In this document: positions 53,081 to 64,000 of the stretch, piece by piece
Layout of the letters: each line of letters opens with the position of its first letter
Numbering within the stretch: the stretch's first letter is position 1
Origin: Tetraselmis striata
Lineage: Eukaryota > Chlorophyta > Chlorodendrophyceae > Chlorodendrales > Chlorodendraceae
NCBI GenBank assembly: GCA_006384855.1
Contig: VCJN01002403.1
Coordinates: 98,525 to 162,524 of the forward strand
Direction of reading: 5' to 3'
Length of the DNA stretch: 64,000 nt
Translations under genes and position numbers: made by a program
The notes under the pieces: generated by a model
The model's database searches: none
Seen by the model: the letters and a program-made list of their open reading frames with translations, nothing else
Told to the model about the DNA's origin: nothing

Positions 53081-56000
53081 ATGACACGTCTGGGGGCCCT
53101 GCTCCTGGGGGGGCGCCTGGCCGCTCGGCTGGGGCTTCGTAGCGTCGTCGCGAGCGAGGAGGGCGGCGAGAGCGGGGCGTCTTCGGGGCAGCCTGAGGAC
53201 ACCCCCGACGACGCGCCAGGGAACCCCGAGGCGGTGGTGCTTGAGGTGGAGGAGCAACCGCTCGCAGAAGGGCCTTCTTTGAAAGCATTCGGCTCCGCAG
53301 TGCCGCCGCTACCTCCGGACGCTGATGACCAAGCCAGCGGCTTCGCGTCGACGGAGCGTGACGCCGCAGACGAGCTCGGGCAAGTCAAGACGCCCCGAAT
53401 TGACTGGGTTGCGGGGCGCGGAGGGCTGGACTGCTCCGGGGGGGCGGAGCTGTCTTACCAAGAGACAGAGACCTCCGCGCTGGACATTTCCATCACCATG
53501 CTGACGGCGGAGGATCCGTCTGGACTGGCGCCCTTGGTAGATTGCGCCCCTCCCCCCACTCCTCAGCTCTTAATGTGGCTTTATTCACCCAAACCGTCTT
53601 GGGCTGAGCGGCGCTAACTGTGGCAATCGTTGGACGCTGCTCGCCGCAGATTGTCGGGGCAAAGGCTCCCGACTCCAGCACTCGTTTTCATCCAGGCCAG
53701 GACCTGGTTCTTTATGCCAGCGTGCATGGTTTGTGCCCACCATCCACCCACGCCGTGTATGTATGCCTATGCGCCCTCCATGCCAGTCGTGAGCAGGCTG
53801 CAGCAATATAATGGTTCCCTATGTCGGTGCAGGCTTTTGTGTGGCCGGCGGCGGGGAGGAGCTTCGCGTGCTGTTGGCGTTTGCGATGGCGGATCTGGTG
53901 TCGTGGGCTGTGGACGGGGACACCTTCAAGCTGCAGAGCATCAGCAGGGCGCGCGGGGAGGGGCCGTGCATAGACGCGTTTGTTACCGGCTTTGAGCAGG
54001 CGCAGCTGCTGCAGGTGAGCGTCTGCCTCAAGATCCTTTTATCTTGCCAGAGTCAAATTGAAGCCCCCCCAGGGGGGGGGGGGGAGGGGGTCAGATGCTG
54101 TGTTTATGGGGATCAAGGCTGTGCCATATTATGCGTAGCAAAGAGGCAGAGAGAGCCAGATGGTGAGGAGGTGCCAGATTGTGCCAGATGGTGCAGGAGG
54201 CTAAAGGGCATCACACCTGTGGTGCGGCTCCTGACGAAGAACGCGGCGTCGGGGGAGAAAGGGGAGACGTTTGCAAAAAATACATACATACATACATACA
54301 TAAATACATACATACATACATGGATGCATGCATGCATGCATGCATACACCTAGGACGTTGGCCATGGCCAAGTTGACTAGTTTTCGGAGGTCGTGGGTTC
54401 TCCCTGGAACAACAAAAGTTGGAATTCTGCAGCTGTTTGTACTTTTATTCTGCCCGCGTCTTCGGTGTGCGTGTGTGCGTGCATGCAAACCACGCACATT
54501 TCCTAGCTACGCCCCACTGAAGATGGGATCGAGCGTTGAGACCCTGACATGCAAGTTTGCCCACCCGAACCGCAGCACTACTTGAGCAGCGCAGCGGAGG
54601 CGCATGTCAACGGCCAGGCCCGTGCATTGGGGCGGCACCACCCCCGCCTTGGCCCAGGCCGGGAGTTGCCAGCCACGCTGGCTGGGCTCGCTGCCGGGGC
54701 GCCCTTTGGGCGTGGGCTGTTCCTGGACCCGCGGCTGCGGGGAGAGCCGCTCGAGGAGGAGCTCCAGCAGGCGCTGCAGGTAGCGGAGAAGCCAGTGTGC
54801 CCTCCCGGGCAAGTTACGAGCTCACCTCCAGGCGAGGGCATGCCGGCAGTGACTAGCATGGTTCTTCAAGCCTCACAAGGGGCGCTTGTGTTGGTGGCAG
54901 GCGGCCGACTCGGGCGACCTGGCCAGCGTGGAGGCAGAGCTCTGCCGGTTGATCAAGCCGGGAGCCTCGTCTGCCTCGGCCGGGGAGGGCGGCGCAGCGC
55001 GGGAGCTGTCGGCAGGTGCCGCGGCCGTGGCCGTGGCGGGGGTGCGCGCGATGCGGCAGCACCTGCTGTTGGACGCGCAGCTGGCGCTCGGCCATTCACT
55101 GGCGGGCCCGTGTCAGCAGTGCCGCCGCAAAGGTACCTCGTCTGTTGTGGCTGCTCGGGGTGTGCGCTCGGTGGTGGTGGGTGGGTGGGTGTCTGTCTGT
55201 CCGTGTGGCAGCTACCAGATACAGCAACAACATTGTATTTATCGCAGCATTTATATTGGGGCCGCGGATCACAGAACTACTGAACTGATTTGCACCATCA
55301 TGTCTGAGATTCCGTGTTCTACTTCTTGTTTATTCTAAGACATTGATTCTATAGGAATACAATCCCCCTCCTTCAAGGACAGGGGGGTGAAAACAGTCTA
55401 ATGCTGTATACGGGTGCCAACGCACTTCGAAGGATGGGAATGTTTGCTGTAGAACTCGGGGTGCCGGCAATTTGTTCTGAGCTACGTGATGATTCCGTGC
55501 TGCTTTCGTCTAATACTTATCCAGAAAGGGCGTGGCGCGTTCTTACGAAATGCATTCTTCTAAGTGCGTTGGCTCCCGTAGCGAGCCGCAAACATGGTTC
55601 TAAGGGCATGTGCGCATATCTCGATTTAACACTGGGCACATGAGCGGCTGGACTGATGTAGGCGGTTACTCCAATGCAGTTGACCCTCTTGTGGTATATG
55701 TGGTTGATTTCATATTGCTCACGAAAATTCTGTGCCGTGTTGGTGGCGCAGATGAGAGGCTGCATGAGAAGGATCAGCAGATTCACAGTTTGGAGGTGCA
55801 GACGAAGGAGGCCAATCGCCGGAATTTCCTGCTGGAGAAGGAACTCGAGGAGCTGCGCGGCGCGCTCAACTCGGCTGCGGGTGGGGACAGTGTCAATGCG
55901 ACAAGCAAGGCGGCGATGGCGCGCCTGGAGGCCGAGAATCGCGAGCTGCTGTCCGCGCTGCACGAGAACGACACGCTGGTGAAGCGGCAGGTGGGGATCA

Positions 56001-59000
56001 ACGCCTCGCTGGTCGCATGCGACGCCGTTGCGCTCCCAAGGTCGAACGGCAGTTGTGTATCAGCCCATGCTATGTCACTTTATTTGGTACTTCGGTGCAT
56101 GGTTACGCATGAACTCCCCCCCTCCCCCCCCCCCCCCCCCCCCCCCGTGTTTACCCCTTGCCGTAACCAGATGAAGTCTATCGCGGATCTGGAGAGCCGG
56201 CTGCAGGACTACTCCCCTCGCCCATATTCACGATCCGTCAGCATGTGCAACAGTCCGACTCCGGCGCCGCCGTACGCGTCGGCCGGCCGCCTGCGCGCAC
56301 AGTCCCTGCTAGAGATGGTGTCGCAGCTGCGGCACGGCGTTGGCGCGCTCAAGGCAGACTGCGACGCGCTCAAGCAGGATGCGACAGGCATGCAGATTAT
56401 GATGCCACAGGTGAAGCGACGCGAAGGAGGCTCGCTGCAGTCGTGTACTTACTTTGCCGCGCTTGACGGCGACTGCTTAATGTCGCTGCACTCTCGGCTG
56501 CCACTGACCCCCCGCGCGACTCGGCTTAGGTGATATCGAAGATGCAGTCGCAGCTGATGCCAGCCGTGCGGGAGGTGCAGACCGCCGAGCAAGAGGCGTT
56601 GCGGCTGGCCTCGCGCGAGGTGCGTCACCCACATGCTCCTTCGGCACCCGGCTGAAGTGCCTATCGTGTGGACCGTGGAGGCCTTCGTTACTATCGTCGC
56701 GTGTCGGCAGCCGGTCTAATGGGCAGACGTTGCGACACGCAGGCAAGCAGCCGTCGACAGCTGCACGACGAGCTCGTGGAGATGCGCGGAGCTATCCGGT
56801 GCGTGGCGCGCGTGCGACCGCTGCACGAGGGCGACGACCCCGAGTCGATGGGACCCTCGGTGCGGCAGATTTACGGCCCGGGGAAGCTCGCGCAGCCCTG
56901 CCTCGCATGTTACGACTCCAGCGGAGACCGCTTCTTCGAGATGGACAGCATTCTGGATGCGCAGGTGGGTTGTCGGCAACGCATGCAGGTCCCGACATAC
57001 GGGACTCGCTGGCCGCTTGGCGCGCTTCTGCGTCGTGCTAACACTGTCGATAGGCGTGAACGAGTGCACAACATGATCAAAATCTGAACTACCCCGTCAG
57101 CTGCCTGCGAATTCAGCTTCGCGCATCGATTTTTAATGCCTCGGTGGCGCGTCGAAGTGGCATTTTTACGTGCCTTATCATTTATCAGTAGCAGCTTCGG
57201 CAGAAGTATGGCAATAGCACGACTTTCCAGAACTCTTTGATTATCCTCCTGATACTTGTTCCCGCGTGTCGGCCCATCCCGCGAGCGCAGGCCAGTCAGG
57301 AGGACGTGTATGCGCAAGTGCGGCCGCTGGTGCACAGCGCGCTGGACGGCTGCAACGTGTGCGTGCTCGCGTACGGCCAGACGGGCGCCGGGAAGACGTA
57401 CACCATGGAGGGCGTCATCTCCGCCCCCGGGATCGCCGCGCAGGCCATGACGGAGGTGTTCCGCAAGCTGCAAGAGCGCCAGGCGCGTGCTCTCGGCCAA
57501 CCCCAGAAAACGTACCGATGGATGATGATGCGATTACGAAGTAATGGGAAATTAAGGGTGGGGTATCATAGTTGCATCAGTAGTGACGTTATTCATATTG
57601 AACCTGGGTGCACCGACGATACGAGGTACAAATAATGCAGGTGTGAATTTACCCCCACTCGCGATACTACAACAATCGCTGTTACTGAAAGAAATAACAG
57701 TGAAGCAGCTGCCGCTGCTGTGAAAGTATCATTTTCCCACCTTGCTGGACTGTTGCCACCCTACACTGTAAGGCAAAAGCTGCCTACCCCGTGCTCCTTG
57801 CGGAACGGCCAAAGCCCCGTTCCGGTGACCCCCCTCCGCCCCCGAAACGCTCTTCACGTCTGTCTGACCGCGTTTGTCTTGCACCGCAGGTGGGATTCAC
57901 CGTGACCATTAGCGTTCTGGAGGTGTACAACGACACTCTGCGCGATCAGCTGGCCGAAAATGGCGCCGCTGGACGGCTGGAGATCAAGCAGGCACGCGAG
58001 GGTGGCATCCACATCCCGGACCTCACCGAGATCGAGGTAAGCGCCGCTACACTCACCCTCTGCCGGCCCAACAATGGTCTCACCCAGCCCAAGGCATTGC
58101 GGGCTGGGCTGTGACTCGCGGGTGGGTATGCCACGTCACAGTATCCGCGCCCTTCGATTATGTATATTTGTATGCTAGTGACATACTGACGTGGGTGCCG
58201 GCGCGGTTGTAAAGAAGACTCTGACTCAGAATCCGCCCTACCTGCCGGGGATAAGAAAGTATAACCAAATATCTGTTTGAGCAATAACAGCATCACATCA
58301 ATCTAATGAGCACACGTAAAGAAGAAGTACTGTTAATAGAATTAGTCCTAAAGAGACTGTACAGGGCATCGTTTTCAGACGAAACGATAGCGGAACTACA
58401 GTGAATGATCCTATTATAGGTTGCATGCATGCCCACTCTGAGGCCTATAATATCAAGGTTTCCCACAGGCGAGACGGCACCCATGGATGGTGATGGGTGT
58501 CTTCTCCCTACATACTGTGAAATACGGCCCGATGCTCGACTCGCTACTCTGCGAGTCTCCCCCCCCCCCCCCCCCCCCCCCCCCCTCATTTCACATTGCT
58601 GCATTGAGTCTACATTGCCGTTCACATCGAGCTATCAAACCCGACCAAAGACCACATTTTGTGACTCGCTGCTGTGGTCATCACCTGCCGGCGTCCGTAC
58701 TGGAGACGTTGACGACTAGCCAATTGACATGCAAACGCGTACGTCTTGCTTTGTTCCTCTGCTCAGGTGACAAGCCAGCAGGAGGTGGCGTCGCTGATGC
58801 GCACCGCGCGCCGCAACCGCGCCACCTTCGCCACCAACCTCAACAAGCACAGCAGCCGCTCGCACAGCATCCTCAGTGTGCGCATCAGCACCGTCTGCCA
58901 TGTCACCAAGTGTGCCCCCCCCCCCCCCCCCCCCCTCCCCCGGCCCCTCTGATGAGTGCCACACTCCATACGTGACATCCACGCCCCTTACATGATGTGT

Positions 59001-60220
59001 TGGCTCGGCACATGTGACAACGGGGTGGCGCAGGAGGTGTGTTCTTGATCATGTTGGCGAACGCCATTGATTGCAGGCAGCGGATGTGTGGCAAGCTGCA
59101 GCTGGTTGACCTCGCTGGCAGTGAGCGCATCGGGAAGATGGATGCCAGCCAGCCTGAGCGGCTCAAGGTCCCCCCCCCCCCTCCCCCCCCGCCCGCGCGC
59201 CAGCCCACCATTTTACCTTTCGCCTTGACAGCGGAACACTTGCAGGCCTCGTTGCTGCTATCAGCATGTCTGCCGCAACGCTACTCCCAGCGGGGGGGGC
59301 ATAGGCTTGTACTGTGCTCCCAATTGTTATTAGCGAAGCGATCGCGCTGACCACTGTGAGTCTCTTGTTATGCAGGAGACGATGGCGATCAACAAGTCGC
59401 TGTCGGCGCTGGGCGATGTGCTGTCGGCGCTGGGGACCAAGGCGGCGCACATCCCCTTCCGCAACTCCAAGCTCACCTATGCGCTGCAGGTCCGGACACG
59501 GATCCAGTCGCTCGCCATGCTGCAACCTCACGCCTCATCACGCCGCCCATGTTTAGGGTTTGCTTGGAATGCGTTCATCTTTCTCTCTCCCTGAAACAAA
59601 CACTCACAAATGTCAGCAGGGGGGGGGGGGGGGGGGGCAGCATCGCCACTGGGGAGCGCGGCCGCTTCTGTTTGTGCGAGTTTCTGACCGCCATTGCCGC
59701 TGCATTCGCGACAGGACTCGTTGTGCCCGGGCGCCAAGGTGCTCATGCTGCTGGCGCTGTCGCCCGCTCCGGCATCGGTGAAGGAGAGCGTCAACACACT
59801 GAGCTTCGGAATGCGCATGCGCAGCGTGGAGCTCGGCACGGCACAGGTGCCCCAATATGACTCGCATCGTGCCGCCTTGCTGGGTGTCGGGCACGGCCGC
59901 GCAGCATGCTGGCCAACTTGCTTGCCAGAAGTTACGGCCACGCCTGACCATACCGGCTCCTTGTGCTGGCCCGCACGCAGGTGTATGTGGACGCCACCAA
60001 CGGCATGTTTGCTGACATCAAGACCGATGGCTCCCCCATCCGCCGGTCGCCCTTGAAGCAAGCTGGCACCCCCCTGCAGTCACCGCGCAGCCCTGGTCTG
60101 TCACCGATCACCAAGGACGCCGGCAGCGCGCATCATGTCCGGCCCAGCCGGGGCAGCCGCATGTACGCAAAGTCGCCAGTCTCCTCGCCAATGAAAGCAG
60201 CGCACCGTGGCCGGTCTTGA
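53081..60220 (+). CDS. Kinesin with C-terminal motor (kinesin-14-like)
   Basis: Exons: 53081 to about 53536 (end uncertain), 53833-54014, 54576-54779, 54901-55132, 55752-55990, 56171-56410, 56530-56619, 56743-56964, 57291-57482, 57890-58036, 58767-58909, 59077-59167, 59376-59489, 59715-59846, 59981-60220. An N-terminal acidic and Ala-rich region is followed by a coiled coil ([33 protein letters not shown]) and then the motor. Just before the motor is [17 protein letters not shown], the neck of minus-end-directed kinesin-14. Motor motifs are intact: [15 protein letters not shown] (P-loop), NKHSSRSH (switch I), LVDLAGSER (switch II), [11 protein letters not shown]. The tail has SP sites ([16 protein letters not shown]). 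Exon 9 seems to use a GC donor. The upstream in-frame Met at 52979 is an alternative start. Confidence 0.87.
54283..54350. repeat. (CATA)n/(CATG)n microsatellite in kinesin intron 2
   Basis: ACATACATACATACAT followed by GCATGCATGCATGC. Confidence 0.9.
58185..58262 (-). repeat. Dispersed intronic repeat, copy 4
   Basis: Minus strand CCCCGGCAGGTAGGGCGGAT ... TACAACCGCGCCGGCACCC, in the kinesin intron before exon 11. Confidence 0.55.
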
Positions 60221-62730
60221 GTGGCTTCTGGTCCGTGGCCTACTTGAGTCGCTTCTGTCTAAAGCCGGATATATTGTTGTTAAATCAACAGCAGATCGTT
60301 GGGGAGGGGGGGGTCTCGTGATTGCTCGCAACCGCGCTTGCATCCTTCTGTAAACAAGCCGAAACGTCATCAGCACTCCATCATCATGGTCCGGCCACGT
60401 GACATCGCGCGGCGACTGGGGGCTTTCATGACCCGTTCCCGGACGTCGCGGAGGATGATATGAATTCTAGATGAGTGTTTGGCTAATAAGTGCCCGAATG
60501 GTCCCCATGTCGGCTCATTCCGCATTTCCACCGGGCGCCAACCTCTGGCTCGGGCGCTCAGGCGCTTGCTGGGTCCGTATGAAGCGCACAACTGCCAGCA
60601 GGAGCATGGCACAGCGGATGGGTTCATCTCCTGGCTGACTATGGCTATCTACCTATGACTCATCCGCGTCATTGGCGTTGGCCTCCGTCGGGCTCCATGT
60701 GCTGCTGTGCTCTACTGGGCTACAGGCGGAGAGCGCAGCGCCGTTGGCGGCAGCAAGCACCTGCGCATGCTTGCTGGGAGACGCCACGGCGGATGAGGTC
60801 ACCTGAGTGAGCAGAGCAGCAGACGATGAATAAACAGGGATCCCTTACCCTCTGAAGAAGACGCATAGGTTTCCCATCGCCGCGCCCCCGTACATCGAGC
60901 GGATCTGCTACCCTACCTTCAACTACCAGCAGGTGCGCGCTCATCCTTGCTGACTGGGCCCTGGTTCCCGGCAGCCACTGCCCCACGTCTGTTTTGCAGC
61001 ATTTCATACACCCTCCTGGCTAGCTGTACACCAGGGACGCGGTCCATCGACCGTGCCCGCCGATGGCTGAGTCCATCGCTTGCGGAGACTGCGGCCAATC
61101 CTGACCGCCAAATTACGGCGAGGATCGAAAACAGCAATGACGCCCATAAACCCTCACAGAAAAGAATACAATGGTCCCCCCGTCCGTATTTTTCTGGTAA
61201 GTCCAGCACCAAGGCATGGCAGGCGACTGGGAATTTAGGGAAGATTCTTGCAAACATCATCACTGCAGACATACACGCCAAAAGGGCTAGAATAAACATG
61301 CACAATCATCTCCATGCTTCTGTCCTGAATATGCTTTGTAGTGTAGCATATGTCGTCGTTCGTGGAATGGTGAAGCCATATTAAAGAGGTCTTCGGCATA
61401 AAAAAGACTATTGAGACAATAATGGATCCTGAAGTTGTATTTTTATTATTCTGGGTATTGTTATAATCTATATTTGTATAAATGTAAATCATATTGCATA
61501 ATTTATATTGCAAATTGATTCCGGACAATACTAAGTACATTGTTTGAGTTTGTATTGCCCATGTTTGCTGACTGTGAGTATTATGGATTGGTTCACGTTC
61601 ATTATATATATATTGTTTGATGCAATTTTCGGCCAGTCGGACATCTGCGGGCAATTCAAAGCAGTCTGACACTGCAAGCATGGTTGTGAGGTGGCACCGG
61701 ACGGATACAGATATTGCAGACATGAAGGAAACGATACATTACTACATTGCATCGACATGACACATGAAGGATTACATAATCCTCGCTATCACGTCCAAGC
61801 AATCGTCTACTACGATGAAACTTAATAATAATAAGTAATACGTATAAGAAGAGATTAGAATACTGCCAGAATAGAAATAGCTTAGGAATACAGCAGCACG
61901 TTGGCAGAGTAAGGGTGGCAATAAACATAGCAGCATAGCTATGGAATGCCTGGGGGTGGCTGCTCGGCATACGAGGTACTATCCTTATGGACTGCGCCGA
62001 GGAACGCGAGCCTTTTCTGCCAAGCCAAGGTGTAAAAACTACCGGAGGCGGCGGGCACCAGAAATAAGCAGCAGCAGAGCGCGCGCTTTGCTGATTTCCC
62101 ATTACCAGGTAATCCTTACTACAGGTACGGAGGCACCGCCCTGGTACCGCATATGCGGGGCAGCCGCTCCCGGGCATTCCATACCGGTACGGAATAGCGG
62201 GTTTTTTTGCCGGTATTTAATTCGTATATGCGGCCGCTGCTTGTTGTACCCGAACTCAGCGCGATGTGAAATGCGCGCGAGAATATAGCAGCCATATGAG
62301 TACCTGTACCGACTACGATGAGGTACAGGTCGCCTACCCAGGGCTTTCCGTAACTGGATTGCTGCCTAAACGGCCGTCGTAGAGACGCTGCAAGGGTTTC
62401 ACTGGTGCCAGTCCTGTCTCGGGGGCGAAAAAAACAAAACGATGAGGTATATCCGCGTATCGATCACCACCAGCGACATACGGCGGATGACGGGCGTACC
62501 GCCGCGCCAGGTATTTACGTATTTACCGCCAGTTGTCGTCCTGATGAGCTGCCAGTACTCGTCTAGCTTGTGCGGACTCGATCACTCGACGCTCGAAGCT
62601 ACATATATATTCAGTGGCACAGCAACAAAGCGCCTCAAAGCAGCTGCCTCAGCCACCGGCAACCTGCAAGGGCAGCAAGGCACAGGCCCCTCAGGCGTTA
62701 AACTAGGGCCCGGCCGCACAACAGTCTGCC
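60221..62730. other. Region between kinesin gene and gene D; one Apple-exon fragment, no whole gene
   Basis: 61.4-61.9 kb is AT-rich. No other coding signal was recognised. Confidence 0.45.
60866..60931 (+). pseudogene. Isolated Apple-exon fragment
   Basis: Plus-strand ICYPTFNYQQ is followed by GTGCGC, matching the end of the protease-Apple exon MSFNYQQGIAC of gene C, but cut before the Cys. No neighbouring exons were found. It is probably a relic of a further paralogue. Confidence 0.35.
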
Positions 62731-62947
62731 TTGACATCCTCGAAATCGATGGAAGTATCTGGCCGACGCCAAGTGCCCTGCCGACTGCGCTTGCGCCAAC
62801 ATGCTCCGACGCTTCTGCTCTTGTTCGCCCTGCAGCAGCTGTTACTCCTCACAGTCGCGCCGCCAGCGGCTGCGCGACCGGACCACAGTTTCCGCGACCC
62901 TTCAGCTCCACCACCTGCCGCCCAGATCTGGGCGCGGGGATTCGCTG
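62731..62947 (+). CDS. First exon of a fourth protease-Apple paralogue (gene D), partial
   Basis: This exon encodes a signal peptide (TLLLLFALQQLLLLTVAPPA) and PDHSFRDPSAPPPAA, resembling the WDWSF..PSPPPP start of genes A and C. It ends in phase 1 at a GTAAGG donor, the same phase as exon 1 of A, B and C. The start Met may be 62731 or 62749. The protease exon was not found before the window ends, so the gene presumably continues to the right; a broken copy cannot be excluded. Confidence 0.5.
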
Positions 62948-64000
62948 GTAAGGATTGACGCGGCTCTGGTCTCGCCTTCTCCCACCCGAGTCGCGAGTGG
63001 CCCGTCTCGGTACCGGCGCGTCGTAGATCCACTTCAGCAAAATATGAAGCGACGGCTCCTGCACGGTACGTCAGAGGTAGCCGATCCAATTGCACCGGCG
63101 CATGGCAGCGGACGGTTCGGATCCGTCAGCTGTAGTTCAATACCCCCACCTGCTGCTCATACCTGCTTGGTCACTCGCCAGTCCATGCCCTCACTGGCTG
63201 CTATCTTTACGTAGAGCGCCGCCCTATCGGCTCGTCGACCGCTGCGAGAGTGGAGAGAACACACGCACGCCGCGCCACTTCCCGCATTCTTACACCGCAC
63301 ACACCCCGACGCGGCGCGAAACAGACTGTACATTTGCTTGTTGGCTAGGCTCCGCACGCAGTCGTGCGCAACGCCGGCGCCGCGCTCGTGTGCAAAGCAG
63401 CCTTTCATTCCCACTGCTGGTAGTGCTGTATCACCCGCGTGTAGTACGTACCATGAGTACCCCCTTACCCAATCACCGACAGGGCGCATGCTCACAGCAC
63501 GACGGCTAGTGCCTGCATGTGTTAACATGTACGATTACTGACCCTGTGCTCCATATGCTTTCATGGTATCCGCATGGACTCACTATTTTTCTTAGTAAAT
63601 TCCAGCCAGGACTCCACCGGTTCCGACGCACCTATACACTAAGAACCCCCACCATGAGGCTCAGATTGGGCTTGTGGCATGCAACCTCGAAGAACATTTG
63701 CTACGGTTGTGTCTACATTTGACCTCTGGCAGGCAGGGCAGGTTCTTATTCGCAGTAGTATTCCTATTGACACGTCGGCACCCGCAGTGTAAATCCCTTC
63801 ACCGTCATGAAATTCAAATCGCGATTCCTTCCCACGACGCCAATACCCACACTGTACACCGACAGTGTTGTTTTGCCGGGCAACAGGACACCGCCTTGCC
63901 TGTCATGATGACGCCACATTCCCTCCCGTCAAGCTGGTGCTGCCCATCACTCCCTACTGTCACAGGCGCCTTTCTATGCAGAAATCTGGCTGTCTGTAGC
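62948..64000. other. Probable first intron of gene D; no exon seen
   Basis: Contains the fifth copy of the dispersed intronic repeat. No TAAHC-type exon is present. Confidence 0.4.
63710..63790 (+). repeat. Dispersed intronic repeat, copy 5
   Basis: CATTTGACCTCTGGCAGGCA ... CTTATTCGCAGTAGTATTCC ... CGTCGGCACCCGCAG. Confidence 0.6.

Noticed and set aside
54283-54350. CRISPR-like periodicity from CATA and CATG repeats
   Set aside because: Pure microsatellite without spacers; the genome is eukaryotic.

Overview
The window is nuclear DNA of a eukaryote with intron-rich genes and many retroelements. Most likely it is a green-lineage alga. The evidence is: proline-rich (SPPPP) linkers in secreted proteins, GTG-type intron donors, long C-tracts, Ty3/gypsy elements with a Dam-like domain of a kind I associate with algal elements, and a short TTTAGGG-type interstitial repeat. 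The species cannot be fixed from the sequence. No rRNA, tRNA, CRISPR array or bacterial operon was seen.

Layout. 1-4.7 kb: 5' two-thirds of a Ty3/gypsy element (minus strand, family 1), running off the left edge. 5.6-7.1 kb: a palindromic LTR-derived foldback element with 607-bp arms and a 5-bp target duplication. 7.3-10.4 kb: a decayed tyrosine-recombinase element. 11.5-18.3 kb: a two-LTR Ty3/gypsy chromovirus (family 2, minus strand) whose first ORF carries a Nudix-like domain. 18.3-19.0 kb: a truncated retroelement copy, repeated at 50.0-50.7 kb. 20.2-41.4 kb: three paralogous genes for secreted S1-family proteases followed by PAN/Apple domains (A plus, B minus, C plus). Between B and C lie a second family-1 gypsy fragment and an internally deleted Ty1/copia element. 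43.1-45.9 kb: a six-exon thioredoxin gene. 47.8-52.1 kb: weak hypothetical ORFs. 53.1-60.2 kb: a 15-exon gene for a C-terminal-motor (kinesin-14-like) kinesin. 62.7 kb: first exon of a fourth protease-Apple paralogue (D), continuing past the right edge.

Gene models A, B, C, thioredoxin and kinesin were built by hand from GT-AG sites, with phases checked. Exon lengths of 331, 151, 216 and 148 nt are identical between A and C, which supports the models. The host genes do not form one pathway. The protease-Apple genes are a locally duplicated family; thioredoxin and kinesin are ordinary single genes.

The most unusual items are the Nudix-like domain in a gypsy element, the Dam-like domain in two gypsy families, the palindromic LTR with its primer-binding site, the protease-first multi-Apple family, and C-rich tracts placed just downstream of many 5' splice sites.
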